Positions 1-9,556 are shown, counted from the stretch's first letter. The stretch is DNA of 64,000 bases from Williamsia soli (GCF_017377795.1 NZ_JAFRDR010000006.1:186001-250000), one strand, 5' to 3'. Numbers and translations are program-made. The notes: generated from the letters alone by a model not told the origin.

Positions 1-1
1 C

Positions 2-340
2 GGCGAGGACTTCGAAGAGGTCATGGGCAAGGCCATGATCAAGAACTTCCACATCACCCAGGTTCGGGCCATTATTCCGCTGATGATTCAGGCCATCATC
101 TTCAATCTTCCTATTGCAGGCGTGCTTTCAGGCAAGGCGCGCCGCGCGATGGGACTGAGTCCGACGAAGGCGCGACTTGCGATCCTATCCAAGATGGCAG
201 TGCTACCGATTGTCTGGCTCATGCAGCAGCCGCCGATCGAACGCCGTTTCATGAGATTGATGTGGGGACCCGACGGTGTCGTGCTCATCGAATCGGCGCG
301 CCTGTTGCACAGGCAAGCGCGGGCCGCTCAGTCCGGCTGA
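2..340 (+). CDS. C-terminal part of an unidentified protein (5' end outside window)
   Basis: The frame is open from the left edge and ends with TGA at 338-340. About 112 residues are visible. They contain a hydrophobic stretch (AIIPLMIQAIIFNLPIAG), a basic segment, a second hydrophobic stretch around AVLPIVWLM, and a helical tail ending LHRQARAAQSG. The third-codon GC bias is that of a real gene. I do not recognise the family: no catalytic motif lies in the visible part. It converges on the c-di-GMP gene that follows and overlaps its 3' end by 13 bases. Confidence 0.6.
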   Translation, partial: GEDFEEVMGKAMIKNFHITQVRAIIPLMIQAIIFNLPIAGVLSGKARRAMGLSPTKARLAILSKMAVLPIVWLMQQPPIERRFMRLMWGPDGVVLIESARLLHRQARAAQSG

Positions 341-2526
341 GCACGCAGCAGTTCTGTTGTCGCGTCGCCGGATATCGGGCGTCCGAGCAGATATCCCTGC
401 GCCAGTTGGCATCCGCAATTCCGGAGCGCCTCGAGCTGCTCCGAGGTCTCGACCCCCTCGGCGACCACGGTCACATCGAAGGCGTTCGCGAGCGAGACGA
501 TCGCGGAGATGATGGCCTCGCCGCGCGGGCTCGGCAATCTCGCGATGAACGATTGGTCGATCTTGAAACACTCGAACAGCGGGTAGCGGTCGAGGTACGA
601 GATGGAGCTGTGCCCGACGCCGATGTCATCGAGCAGGATCCCCACGCCCATCCGGTGGAGTTCGGTGAGAGTGTCGGCAACTCGTTCTGTGTCTTCGACC
701 CAGACGGTCTCGGTGATCTCCAGGCCGAGGGCGGTCGGGGGCAGGCCGGTCGCCGCGAGAACCAGGGCGACCTGATCGGGCAGCTTCGCATCCCGCAGCT
801 GCAGGGCGCTGACGTTCACGCGGATGGTGATGTCGCTGGTCTGTCGCCATACGGCGGCCTGGGTGCACGCCGTTCGCAGGGCCCACATGCCGAGTTCGGT
901 GGAAAGCCCGGTGCGTTCGGCAACGGCCACGAACTCGGTGGGACCGATCGGACCGAGTGCCGGGTGGTTCCACCGCGCCAGGGCCTCGACCGCGACGATC
1001 CGGTTGCTGTCGATCTCGACGATCGGTTGGTACACCATGTGCATTTGATCGCCGCGAATCAATGCCTTTCGCAACGCAAGTGAAAGAGTTCGGATGCGTT
1101 CGGCGTCATATACATCGGCGTTGTCGAACACCGCGTGTCCGCCGGTGCCGGTGCTCTTCGCGCGGTACATGGCCAGATCGGCTTGATGGATGAGGTCTCG
1201 CCTGGTCGACGCCTCATCGGACACGGCGATTCCGATGCTGGCGCTGCGCGGAGTCGGAGAGTTGTCGTCGACCATCGGTTGCCTGATCTCGTCGGTGATC
1301 GAATGTGCGATCTCCTGGGCATGGGCCACGTCCCGGATGCCCTCGCAGATGATCAGGAACTCATCCCCGCCGAGGCGGGCGACGGTGTCCTGCGGACGGA
1401 TCGCCGACTTGAGCCGGCGGGCGAAATGGCGCAAAGCGACGTCACCGGTGTCGTGTCCGAGGCTGTCGTTGATGATCTTGAAGTCGTCGATGTCGAGCAG
1501 GAGGACAGCGACAACAGTTCCGTTGAGCCGGGCGCGCGCAAGCGCCTCATCGATGCATTCGTAGGCGACCTCGCGGTTGGGCAGACCCGTCAGCTGATCG
1601 CTCATCCGGCGGTGCCTCAGCCGCCGATCCAGTTCGATCCGGCGAATCGCCGTGGACAGGACACCAGCCACTGTTTGCAGGAACGCGACCTCGCGGGGAC
1701 CGTAGGAACGGGGACGGGCGCTGTGCACCGACAGCGCACCCCACGGCCCGGAGTTGCCGGCGATGGGTACAGATGCCCCGCTCTGCAAACCGGCGGAGAC
1801 CATCGCGCTGGTGTCGAATCGGGTCTCGCCCACGATGTCGTCGCAGACGACCGGCGCATTGCGCAGGATGGTGTAACCCATCAGTGAATAGGTTCCTGCA
1901 GGTATCGACACATTCTTGGACTTGGTCCCGGTGTACGCCTCGAGGACCAGAACTGCGTCCTCCTGGGGGTCGACCCGGGTAATAGTCGATCGTTCGACAC
2001 CCATCATGGTTGCCGCCGCGGCGGTCGCGATCGGGAGCAGCTGAGGGAGGTCTCCGCTGATCGCGATCCTGCTGAGTTCGGCTACGGCCTGTTGCTCCGC
2101 GGCGAACTGTGCGGCACTGGCGGCCGCATCGAGCAGTTGGAGGTCCCGGACGTGACCCGCACGACGGTCTCGGACATAGGAGGCGACCATTCGCGGGTTG
2201 TCCCCATCGCGCTCGACCACGAACGTCGAGATGGCGACCGGGATGCCCTCTCCTGTCGCGAAATGACGCATCTCGCTACGACCCTGCCAGTGTCCCACCG
2301 TGCTCAGCCCGTGCTCGACCTCACCCGCGACCTTCAAGCCTTCTGGCGTGAAGAAGTCCTCTGTCATGAGACTGCCGTCGAAGGGCAATGCACTCAGTCC
2401 CAGCAATTCGAGACCGGCCGGGTTGAGATAGCGCACCGTGCCCGAGAACTCCGACAGAGAGATGAGATCGGGCGAGCGCTCCATCAGCGCTTGCAGGATC
2501 GCCAACTCCTGCTCGGGTCCTCGCAT
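328..2526 (-). CDS. PAS-GAF-GGDEF-EAL cyclic-di-GMP turnover protein
   Basis: This 732-residue soluble sensor protein is likely to make and/or break the second messenger cyclic di-GMP. An N-terminal PAS domain (about residues 5-125, starting LMERSPDLISL) is followed by a GAF domain (about 150-295), a GGDEF cyclase domain (about 300-470) and an EAL phosphodiesterase domain (about 480-725). The GGDEF signature is intact at residues 386-390, and an RxxD product-inhibition site (RPQD) lies five residues before it. The EAL signature is intact at 514-516, and KIDQSF and AEGVET further on support a working phosphodiesterase site. No membrane segment is seen, so it senses a cytoplasmic signal through PAS or GAF. 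It is a single gene. Which activity dominates cannot be told from the sequence. Confidence 0.93.
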   Translation of the reverse strand: MRGPEQELAILQALMERSPDLISLSEFSGTVRYLNPAGLELLGLSALPFDGSLMTEDFFTPEGLKVAGEVEHGLSTVGHWQGRSEMRHFATGEGIPVAISTFVVERDGDNPRMVASYVRDRRAGHVRDLQLLDAAASAAQFAAEQQAVAELSRIAISGDLPQLLPIATAAAATMMGVERSTITRVDPQEDAVLVLEAYTGTKSKNVSIPAGTYSLMGYTILRNAPVVCDDIVGETRFDTSAMVSAGLQSGASVPIAGNSGPWGALSVHSARPRSYGPREVAFLQTVAGVLSTAIRRIELDRRLRHRRMSDQLTGLPNREVAYECIDEALARARLNGTVVAVLLLDIDDFKIINDSLGHDTGDVALRHFARRLKSAIRPQDTVARLGGDEFLIICEGIRDVAHAQEIAHSITDEIRQPMVDDNSPTPRSASIGIAVSDEASTRRDLIHQADLAMYRAKSTGTGGHAVFDNADVYDAERIRTLSLALRKALIRGDQMHMVYQPIVEIDSNRIVAVEALARWNHPALGPIGPTEFVAVAERTGLSTELGMWALRTACTQAAVWRQTSDITIRVNVSALQLRDAKLPDQVALVLAATGLPPTALGLEITETVWVEDTERVADTLTELHRMGVGILLDDIGVGHSSISYLDRYPLFECFKIDQSFIARLPSPRGEAIISAIVSLANAFDVTVVAEGVETSEQLEALRNCGCQLAQGYLLGRPISGDATTELLRAQPD

Positions 2527-2768
2527 AGACGGTCATCCTCCCAGAGCCGTGGGGTCGGCCGGGCCTGCGGGGCTGGACCTCAGACTGTCTATGAATGTAC
2601 TGGGGTCCGTTGGGTCGCGGACGCGTTTGACCATGAAGCCGTCACGGCGCGGCACGTCAGCGCCCACACTTACGTCACCGACGTGCCGGAGGAGGTGTTC
2701 GGCCGGTGTTCACCGAAGCGCCACCGCATGTTCCGGCCACCGGCCGGGGAGAAGCCGACACTTCGAGC

Positions 2769-3872
2769 ATGCGGATAGTGCAGGTCGCCAACTTCTACGG
2801 ACCACGTTCGGGAGGACTTCGGACCGCGGTCGACGAACTCGGGACCGGATACGTTCGGCATGGTCACCACGTCACCCTGATCGTTCCGGGACCTGCCGCC
2901 GCTCGCGAGGTCCTCGTCTCAGGCGTTGTGCGGGTGACGGTGCCGGCCCCGGTTCTCCCGTTCACGGGGGGATATCGCGCCGCGCGATTCGCCTCCGTTG
3001 CGGCGGTGGCTGCGTCGGCGACCCCCGACGTCATCGAGGTGTCCGACCGACTGACCCTGCGGCGCATGGGTGTCTGGGCACGAGAACGGGATGTCGGCAG
3101 CGTCATGATCGCGCACGAACGTCTCGACAGACTCCTCGGTCAGATACTTCCACGAGAGGTGGCACAAACGTTCGCCGACATCGCCAACCGCGCGACCGCG
3201 CGTGACTACGACACGGTGGTGTGTACCACTGCGTTCGCGGCCGAGGAGTTCGACCGCATCGGTGCGAGCAACCTCTGCCGGGTTCCGCTCGGCGTCGACC
3301 TCGAGGTCTTCCACCCCGAGCGCCGCAGCGACGCGCTACGCGACCGGGCCCGACGAGGAGCCGAGCACCTGCTGATCCACTGTGGGCGGCTGTCGGTGGA
3401 AAAACACGTCCACCGAAGTATCGATGCTGTTGCACTGCTGTGTGACTCGGGTATGTCGGTACGCTTGCTGATCGTCGGAGATGGCCCGGTCATGCGTAAG
3501 CTGAAGCGGCGTGCAGCAGGTCTACCCGTCGACTTCGCGGGCTACCTGGGTAGTCGAGCCGAGGTCGCCGGGTTGATGGCGTCGTCCGATGTGGCGTTGG
3601 CACCGGGACCCCACGAGACATTCGGTCTCGCAGCCCTCGAAGCGCTCGCCACGGGTACCCCGGTGGTGGTGTCGCAGAGATCCGCGCTGTCGGAGATCGT
3701 GCGGGCCGAGTCCGGCGCACTGGCTCCGGATACGGCGATGGGTGTGGCCCAGGCGATCATGGCCGTGCTGGATCTCCCTGAGGCACAGCGGCGATCACGG
3801 GCGCGCGAGCGAGCGGAACAGTTCAGCTGGCCGCACGCTGTCGATGGCATGCTCGCGGCTTTCGTCGGCTGA
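2769..3872 (+). CDS. pimC: PimC-like GDP-mannose-dependent alpha-mannosyltransferase (GT4)
   Basis: This 367-residue GT-B fold glycosyltransferase resembles mycobacterial PimC, proposed to add the third mannose to phosphatidylinositol dimannoside at the inner face of the membrane. The start MRIVQVANFYGPRSGGL matches the family N-terminus, so I chose the ATG at 2769 over an upstream in-frame ATG at 2706. Family landmarks are EVSDRLTLRRMG, the acceptor-side HERLDRLLGQILPR, VPLGVDLEVFHP in the hinge, HCGRLSVEKH at the donor domain entry, and the EX7E-type donor motif region GPHETFGLAALEALATGTP. Its 3' end converges on nadE with an 8-base gap. The assignment to PimC rests on remembered similarity; a related GDP-mannose or UDP-sugar enzyme is possible. 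Confidence 0.85.
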   Translation: MRIVQVANFYGPRSGGLRTAVDELGTGYVRHGHHVTLIVPGPAAAREVLVSGVVRVTVPAPVLPFTGGYRAARFASVAAVAASATPDVIEVSDRLTLRRMGVWARERDVGSVMIAHERLDRLLGQILPREVAQTFADIANRATARDYDTVVCTTAFAAEEFDRIGASNLCRVPLGVDLEVFHPERRSDALRDRARRGAEHLLIHCGRLSVEKHVHRSIDAVALLCDSGMSVRLLIVGDGPVMRKLKRRAAGLPVDFAGYLGSRAEVAGLMASSDVALAPGPHETFGLAALEALATGTPVVVSQRSALSEIVRAESGALAPDTAMGVAQAIMAVLDLPEAQRRSRARERAEQFSWPHAVDGMLAAFVG

Positions 3873-3880
3873 TCCGATCG

Positions 3881-4705
3881 TCACTGCCACCACGTGTCGG
3901 ACGGGGCGACCGGCAGGTGGCGCTTGTGCCGGGTGCGCAGATATGCGGCCTCGATCGTCTCGGCGGCCTCGTCCGAGATCGATTCCCCCTGTAGGTAACG
4001 ATCGATCTCGGGGTACGTCACCCCGAGCGCCTCTTCGTCGGGCAGTGCAGGCCGGTCGTCCTCGAGGTCGGCCGTGGGAACCTTCTGCCACGTCGATTCG
4101 GGAGCGCCCAGCGAGCGCAACAGTTGCGCACCTTGGCTTTTGGTCAGGCCCTCCAGCGGATTGACGTCGGTACCCCCGTCGCCGTACTTCGTGAAGAATC
4201 CGGTGACGGCCTCGGCAGCGTGGTCTGTTCCGACCACGAGCAGGTTGCGCTCACCGGCCACGGCGTACTGGGCCACCATGCGTGCTCGGGCTTTCACGTT
4301 CCCGCGCACGAAGTCTCGCAGTCGGTCGACACCGAGACCGCCCGCGATGGCGGCGGACTCGGCATCGACACCAGGTTTGATGTCGATGCTGATCACCCGT
4401 GATGGCTTGATGAAATCCAGCGCGATGTCGACATCGGACTGATCGGACTGCTGTCCGTGCGGTAGCTGCACCCCGACGAACTCGACGCCGCCGGCCGCCT
4501 CATTGACCCGGTCGACGGCCAACTGGCTCAGCTTCCCCGCCAGGGTGCTGTCCTGGCCACCGCTGATGCCCAATACCAAACCTTGTGTGCCGGTGGCGCG
4601 CAGGTACGAGACAAGAAACTGCACTCGCTGCTCGATCTCGCGTTCGACATCGATCGACGGCGAGACGTGTAGCTCCTCGCGGATCTGGTCGCGGAGCGTG
4701 GTCAT
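3881..4705 (-). CDS. nadE: ammonia-dependent NAD+ synthetase
   Basis: This 274-residue enzyme catalyses the last step of NAD synthesis: nicotinic acid adenine dinucleotide is adenylated with ATP and amidated with ammonia to NAD+. The N-type ATP pyrophosphatase P-loop [14 protein letters not shown] lies near residue 46, and the family motif [22 protein letters not shown] binds substrate and ATP. There is no glutaminase domain, so this is the short ammonia-using form. The ATG at 4705 was chosen because an AGGAGA ribosome site precedes it and the family N-terminus ([13 protein letters not shown]) starts there; the open frame runs further upstream. The ATG overlaps the stop of the upstream pncC-like gene by four bases (ATGA), which implies one transcript and coupled translation. 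Confidence 0.95.
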   Translation of the reverse strand: MTTLRDQIREELHVSPSIDVEREIEQRVQFLVSYLRATGTQGLVLGISGGQDSTLAGKLSQLAVDRVNEAAGGVEFVGVQLPHGQQSDQSDVDIALDFIKPSRVISIDIKPGVDAESAAIAGGLGVDRLRDFVRGNVKARARMVAQYAVAGERNLLVVGTDHAAEAVTGFFTKYGDGGTDVNPLEGLTKSQGAQLLRSLGAPESTWQKVPTADLEDDRPALPDEEALGVTYPEIDRYLQGESISDEAAETIEAAYLRTRHKRHLPVAPSDTWWQ

Positions 4706-5250
4706 GGGTTCTCCTCTCGTGGCCGGGGGGTCTGCTCGTCCGGATCGCCGGTCCCCGCCTGTGCGTGCCGGATGAGCAGATCCACACTGGCGGCGATCGT
4801 CGACGCGAGGACCTGCTCCGGATCCCCATCGAAGACGCGATGCAAGGTCTCGACCGAACCGTTGTCGTAGACACCGAACCACACGGTCCCCGGCGGCACG
4901 TCTTCCTGGGTTTCGGGCCCGGCTTCTCCGGTCACCGCGACCGCCAGATCGGCGCCGAGCAACGTCGCGGTACTCCGGGCCATCGCACGAGCCGCAGCTT
5001 CGCTGACCACCGGTCCGTCCGGGACGTCCAACACGTCGTGTTTGACCTCCTTGCGGTAGGCGACGATGCCTCCGCAGTACCAGTCACCCGAGTTGGTTGC
5101 GCGTCCCAACTCGGCGGCCAGGTTGCCCGCGGTGAGCGACTCGGCGGTGGCAATCACCCGATGGTTCTGGTCAGCCAGCTCCGCCAACTTCTCACACCAC
5201 TGCGCAAGCTCTGAAGTGGTAGGTATCCGCTCCTCGGGATCGGCAATCAT
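4702..5250 (-). CDS. pncC: CinA C-terminal domain protein, nicotinamide-nucleotide amidase type (PncC)
   Basis: This 182-residue stand-alone CinA C-terminal domain belongs to a family that deamidates nicotinamide mononucleotide to nicotinic acid mononucleotide, feeding the deamidated pyridine route. Recognisable blocks are [17 protein letters not shown] (nucleophile region), [30 protein letters not shown] and VAVTGEAGP. The canonical ATAESCTGG block reads ATAESLTAG here. It is followed directly by nadE with a four-base overlap, so NMN deamidation and final NAD amidation are probably co-expressed. The family is often labelled simply as competence/damage-inducible CinA; the amidase role here is inferred from family and neighbour. 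Confidence 0.85.
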   Translation of the reverse strand: MIADPEERIPTTSELAQWCEKLAELADQNHRVIATAESLTAGNLAAELGRATNSGDWYCGGIVAYRKEVKHDVLDVPDGPVVSEAAARAMARSTATLLGADLAVAVTGEAGPETQEDVPPGTVWFGVYDNGSVETLHRVFDGDPEQVLASTIAASVDLLIRHAQAGTGDPDEQTPRPREENP

Positions 5251-5327
5251 CGACTCCTCCGTCCTTCGAATATTGCTGTGCTACAGGTTCATAGGCATAG
5301 CCATTCCCGACGGCCTCGAAACGTCGG

Positions 5328-6167
5328 TCACTCCCGTCGGGCGACCCAGTCGTCGGTGCTCGCATCGAACGCGATCAGACCCCGATCTCGAAAGGCGTCG
5401 AGCCAACCCTGCATCGGCCACCATCCCCACCGCGAGTGGAAGATCCGGGCATTGCGCAGGATGTCGTCGAGGTGTTCCACCGGGGGATCGGACACCGGGT
5501 GGTACTGGTGATAGGCGTGGGCGCCGCCGACCCAGGCGAGACGGAAGTAGTGCGCCGCAGCCGACATGGCGAAATCGGTGTCCTCCCCGCCGTAGCCCTC
5601 GTACGCGGTCGAGAAGCCGCCGAGCATCTGCCAGTTCGCAGCGCTCAGCGCAAACGACAACGACCAGAACAGCGTCATCTCGGTGTCGAGGATGACGACG
5701 CCGGCATCAGGGTTCGGGCGTGCCCGATGCGGATCGGTCAGCGCCGCGAGGTCGCCCAGATCGGCCTGCGGCGGCAGATAGGTGACAGGCCCGGAGAAGA
5801 GCAGTCGCTCTCCTTCTCGTCGTTCGGTGGCAGCGGCGTAGTACCGGAACAACTCGGGGCCGGGAACACAGTCGACATCGAGGAAGACCAACAGGTCCGC
5901 GCCGGCATCGATCGCGGTCCGCGCGCCGAGGTTGCGGGCGTGTGCCAGCGGCAGGTGGGCGCCGACGGACTCGACGTCGACCACCTGGGTCGAGGGATAC
6001 GGTGCCGCGACGTCGTGCACCGCAGGATCATCCATGGCAACGATGATGTGTTCGGCCGGTCGCACGGTAGCTGCGGCCACCCCATCGAGTTGGTGCGCGA
6101 GGTGGTCATGGCGACCGGAGACGATGGTTATGGCAACGATCTTCGGTGGCTGGGATGCGGCCGTCAC
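5328..6167 (-). CDS. GT2-type glycosyltransferase with a C-terminal galactosyltransferase-like block
   Basis: This 279-residue GT-A fold enzyme is predicted to transfer a sugar from a nucleotide donor in the cytoplasm. The N-terminal half has KIVAITIVSGRHDHLAHQL and the acidic metal-binding motif LVFLDVDCVPG (DxD-like). The C-terminal part has YEGYGGEDTDFAMSAAAH, as in Glyco_transf_7C galactosyltransferases, where the ED pair is the likely catalytic/acceptor site. The GTG start at 6167 overlaps the TGA of the upstream gene (GTGA) and the family similarity starts right after it; an in-frame ATG at 6233 would lie far inside that gene. It is the last gene of a four-gene glycosyltransferase operon. 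Donor and acceptor are unknown. Confidence 0.85.
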   Translation of the reverse strand: MTAASQPPKIVAITIVSGRHDHLAHQLDGVAAATVRPAEHIIVAMDDPAVHDVAAPYPSTQVVDVESVGAHLPLAHARNLGARTAIDAGADLLVFLDVDCVPGPELFRYYAAATERREGERLLFSGPVTYLPPQADLGDLAALTDPHRARPNPDAGVVILDTEMTLFWSLSFALSAANWQMLGGFSTAYEGYGGEDTDFAMSAAAHYFRLAWVGGAHAYHQYHPVSDPPVEHLDDILRNARIFHSRWGWWPMQGWLDAFRDRGLIAFDASTDDWVARRE

Positions 6168-7141
6168 CCGAGGACCGCCTCGATGGCGGCCGCCGCTCGT
6201 CCTGCGGCGCCCGCGGTGCGCCAGCGGGACCACGACGTTGCCGAATCAGGCACTGCCCGCAGGATCACTGCCCACTCCTCCGCGGTGGGCCACGCGGAAC
6301 AGACATGCGCGAGGCCCGCACGGGCAACGTTTCTTCCGGTGCGGAGTTGTTCGTCGAAGGGGCGGTCCTGAGGGAGGAGTACCGCGGGCCTCTGGGCGAC
6401 CGCGACATCTGCGACGCTGCCCTGTCCGGCATTGGTGACCACGAGCCGGGCCCCACACAACTCCCGCCACGGATCGTCGCTCCACGTTCCGAAGGCCGGG
6501 CCGAGCCCGCGGACGGTGAGGTCGGGGTGGTCGTCGGCGAACTGCGAGACCGCAGCCTGCGAGGTGGTGGCTCCGCCGGTGCCGGTCAGGACCAGGACAT
6601 CGGACTCCCAGTCGGCATCGATGTGAACCGGACGGCCGTCGAACCGACTGATCCCTCCCGTGAACGTGGTCTTGTGCAGGTGCGCGGTGAGCCAATCCGG
6701 CCGGTAGAGCTCCTCCGGCCACGGGGCGATGATGGCGTCGGCCAACTGGTAGGCCAGCAGATGCGGCGGATCCGTCCGTTCCCCGGGCATCGCGGTGACG
6801 ACCACGGGAACACCGAGCAAGCGGACGAAGGCGGCGACCTCCACAGACACGTCGACGACCATGGCATCGGGGCGGTGCACGGACACGAACTCCGCAATCT
6901 CGGCCATGCGCGTACGGAGTCCACCATCCAGGCGCGGAGCCCAATGTAGCGCTCCGTTGGCGGTGACGTCGATCGGGCTGTCCGACAGATCATCTCGGGT
7001 GAGCCTGATCCGGTCGGCGAAGACGGTGCTGTTGATGTCGGCACTGCTCAGCGCCACGACCGGAACCCTGAGCCGTTCGGTGATCGCCTCCGCGCGCATC
7101 CGGTGTCCACTGCCCTGGTGGTGGATGTAGTAGCCGATCAC
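6164..7141 (-). CDS. GT-B glycosyltransferase (GT28/MurG-like)
   Basis: This 325-residue protein begins IGYYIHHQGSGHRMRAEAI, the glycine-rich N-terminal acceptor loop of GT28/GT1 enzymes in which the GHxxR histidine helps catalysis. The C-terminal domain carries VVTNAGQGSVADVAVAQRPAVLLP and PFDEQLRTGRNV, the usual nucleotide-sugar binding signature (compare GG.GS and DQ in MurG or glucuronosyltransferases). It overlaps both neighbours by four bases, so it is the third gene of a coupled operon. Donor and acceptor are unknown. A glycosyltransferase acting on an envelope glycolipid or a secondary metabolite would fit the context. Confidence 0.83.
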   Translation of the reverse strand: MIGYYIHHQGSGHRMRAEAITERLRVPVVALSSADINSTVFADRIRLTRDDLSDSPIDVTANGALHWAPRLDGGLRTRMAEIAEFVSVHRPDAMVVDVSVEVAAFVRLLGVPVVVTAMPGERTDPPHLLAYQLADAIIAPWPEELYRPDWLTAHLHKTTFTGGISRFDGRPVHIDADWESDVLVLTGTGGATTSQAAVSQFADDHPDLTVRGLGPAFGTWSDDPWRELCGARLVVTNAGQGSVADVAVAQRPAVLLPQDRPFDEQLRTGRNVARAGLAHVCSAWPTAEEWAVILRAVPDSATSWSRWRTAGAAGRAAAAIEAVLG

Positions 7142-8232
7142 GCCGGGATGTTCTCGCTGCCGGCCATCTCGGAGTACAGCAGCTGATACTGCTCCACCAT
7201 GGCGTCTTCGCTGCAGTGGGTGAGCGCGCGTCGCCGAACGTTGCGGCGGTCGTACCCCGCGGCCGTGAGAGCCGCAGTCGCCAGTGCCGCAACGTCACCG
7301 GGAGGGACGAGGATCCCGCCGTCGGAACCGACGATCTCGGGGATACCGCCGCGATCGAAGGACGCCACGGGGGTCCCGCAGGCCAGTGATTCGGCGACCA
7401 CGAGTCCGTACGGCTCGTCCCACATCGGGGTGACCAGAGTGACCGCCGACGAACCGACGAGGTCGGCCAGTGCGCTGTGCCCGAGGTGCCCGACGTACTG
7501 GATCTGGTCGTCGAGTGCAGGTTCGATCATCGTGGTGAAGTAGTGCTCGTCGCTCCTGGGGCCGGCGAGACGGAGCGGCTTTCCGGCCAGTCGAGCGGCC
7601 TCGATCGCCAGATGTGCGCCCTTCTCCGGCACCAGGCGACCGAACCACACAAAGTCCGTGCCGCCGGCACCCTCCGGCCAATGGGCGATCCGTACTCCGT
7701 TGCGGACGACAGGTGTCGGACCCAGGACGTGCTCCCACAGCCGCGCGGTATGACCGCTGACTGCCACGCATCGCGGATGGGGCGCGACGGTCATCGCAGA
7801 CTCGAGCCAGGGCGTAGGCGGGGTGTGCAGGGTGGTCACCATGGGGGTGGCCAGTGCCGGGGCCATCGCGATGGGCAGGTAGTGCAGGCTGTGGTTGTGG
7901 ATGAGGTCGAACCGGTCGGGGTCGGCCACGAGGTCGAGCATCAGTGACAGATACGCGTGATGGTCACGCATCGCCGTCTCGGACGGCATCGACACATCAC
8001 CCCGCGCGACCGCCGATGGCTCGAAGATGTTGACGTGCATCACATGTACGCCGGGGCCGACATCCGATCCCGGGCCGGCGAACAGGGTCACCTCGTGTCC
8101 CGCGGCGGTCAGCGCTCGGGTCAGGTGCCAGACGTGCGCTTCGAGGCCGCCCGCGAAAGGTTCCGCGATGGGGTGACGACTCGAAGCGATGACGGCGATC
8201 TGCAACGGCCGATCAGTCGTCCGGTCAGGCAT
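7138..8232 (-). CDS. GT4-family glycosyltransferase
   Basis: This is a 364-residue GT-B fold enzyme. The start MPDRTTDRPLQIAVIASSRHP at 8232 precedes the family N-terminal strand; the open frame continues upstream into the next gene but without family similarity. Features are FAGGLEAHVWHLTRAL (glycine loop), LIHNHSLHYLP, VWFGRLVPEKGAHLAIEAA at the donor-domain entry, and DEPYGLVVAESLACGTPVASF, the EX7E retaining-transferase motif. It overlaps the upstream gene by eight bases and the downstream gene by four (ATGA). Cytoplasmic, probably membrane-associated; substrate unknown. Confidence 0.87.
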   Translation of the reverse strand: MPDRTTDRPLQIAVIASSRHPIAEPFAGGLEAHVWHLTRALTAAGHEVTLFAGPGSDVGPGVHVMHVNIFEPSAVARGDVSMPSETAMRDHHAYLSLMLDLVADPDRFDLIHNHSLHYLPIAMAPALATPMVTTLHTPPTPWLESAMTVAPHPRCVAVSGHTARLWEHVLGPTPVVRNGVRIAHWPEGAGGTDFVWFGRLVPEKGAHLAIEAARLAGKPLRLAGPRSDEHYFTTMIEPALDDQIQYVGHLGHSALADLVGSSAVTLVTPMWDEPYGLVVAESLACGTPVASFDRGGIPEIVGSDGGILVPPGDVAALATAALTAAGYDRRNVRRRALTHCSEDAMVEQYQLLYSEMAGSENIPA

Positions 8233-9295
8233 CGAGGCACCTGCTGTAGAGCGCGGAGTGCTGTTGGGCAAGCCACTGTCGCTGCGAGAGCCGCTGCGAC
8301 CACGACGGTGCCGGGGTGGGAGTGTCGTGGGCCGCTTTGAGTGCGGCAGCGAGGGTCTCGGCGTCGAAATGGTCTTCATCCAGGTCGAACTCGAAACAGT
8401 CCTGTTGCTGACCGTAGAAACCGCAGCTGGGAGCCAGGACCGCCGTGCCCAGATCGTGGCACGCCTCGAGCCAGCCCGAGTGCGTCCCGAACCGGTACGG
8501 AAGCACCGATACGGACAGGCTTTGTAGGTACGCCCACAATTGTTCGTCCGAAAACCGCGGGTGCTCGACCACGCGTGCGCGACGGTGGGATCCGAGCGTC
8601 CGGAGGGCCCGTCCGACGTCGGGGTCGTATCCGTGGGCGTTTGCATCAAAGATGTCGTCGTGCACGTTGATCTGTACCACCACGTCGTCGTACGACCCGG
8701 CGATCTCGACCAGGGCCTGCGCGACCGTCAGCGGATCGCAGTTGGCACGCGCACTCTTCGCATGCACGCCGACGGTGAACTCAGGGGAGTCGGTCGGACG
8801 TCGATGGAACCACTGCGGCGGGACCACATGTGGGTGGGGCAGGACGGTAGCGGTGCGGTGCCACCGTTCCTGGATGCGCTCTGCGGCACCGGGGGTGAGA
8901 GTGATGATCTCGTCGACCTCCGGAACCAGGATGTCGAGTATCTCCTCGTGTGCACCTGGTTCCCGATGGTGCGGATTGCGCAGGTCGTGCAGTGTGTAGA
9001 CAATCGGCTTACCGCGTGATCGGAGCTCGGAGATCACATCGCTCATGACCTCGGGAGTGACATCGTCGAACCCGAAGTGGATGTGGAAGACGTCGAACTC
9101 CGCGTGATGGGCCGCGATCCATTGGGGGTCGAACATGCGCGGCGGCCACCACACAGCGGGATCGGCCGGACCACCGACCGGAACAGGGTCAGCCAGACGA
9201 ATGATGTTCGTTTCCTCTGGCATCAGGGGCGAGATGTGCCGGACGTACACGTGCGAGTTCGGCACCGACGCGACCCTGATACTGCTGCGCTTCAC
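8225..9295 (-). CDS. glycosyltransferase-like protein, first gene of the glycosyltransferase operon
   Basis: About 356 residues from a GTG at 9295. The recognisable N-terminus is IRVASVPNSHVYVRHISP, followed by WWPPRMFDP, FDVFHIHFGFDD, IVYTLHDLRNPHHR and, late in the protein, VLPYRFGTHSGWLEACHDLGTAVLAP. These match actinobacterial GT4-like proteins, although the usual EX7E block is replaced by SGWLEACHDLGT. The start is uncertain: in-frame GTG codons lie at 9325 and 9310 and ATG codons at 9361 and 9391. I chose 9295 because the family similarity begins just after it and a GGAG/AGG stretch precedes it. It leads the minus-strand operon; the region to its right is the divergent kdp promoter. Confidence 0.75.
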   Translation of the reverse strand: MKRSSIRVASVPNSHVYVRHISPLMPEETNIIRLADPVPVGGPADPAVWWPPRMFDPQWIAAHHAEFDVFHIHFGFDDVTPEVMSDVISELRSRGKPIVYTLHDLRNPHHREPGAHEEILDILVPEVDEIITLTPGAAERIQERWHRTATVLPHPHVVPPQWFHRRPTDSPEFTVGVHAKSARANCDPLTVAQALVEIAGSYDDVVVQINVHDDIFDANAHGYDPDVGRALRTLGSHRRARVVEHPRFSDEQLWAYLQSLSVSVLPYRFGTHSGWLEACHDLGTAVLAPSCGFYGQQQDCFEFDLDEDHFDAETLAAALKAAHDTPTPAPSWSQRLSQRQWLAQQHSALYSRCLDA

Positions 9296-9556
9296 CCACG
9301 ACCTCACTCCACCATCGCTCACGGAATCCCAGAAGGCTGACGACTCAACCGAGACAGGCATGACGCAGGCGGATCGTGCCCGCCTCGCCATGCCTCATCG
9401 TGCGTGTACCCAGCTGTCGGGGTGGCTAACCGTGCGCGCCGACCGTCGTCAGGATCAGGTGGCGCGAAGATCTCGTAAAGATGCAGCGTGTGTGCGTATG
9501 GAGGTCGTCAACACGCTGGTCGCTGGCACCGCAGGTCCAGCATGCTGAATCCACCC

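Noticed and set aside
9392-9556. c-di-AMP (ydaO-type) riboswitch ahead of kdp
   Set aside because: The conserved ydaO sequence blocks are not present. Only the single 9-bp hairpin nearer the gene is supported.
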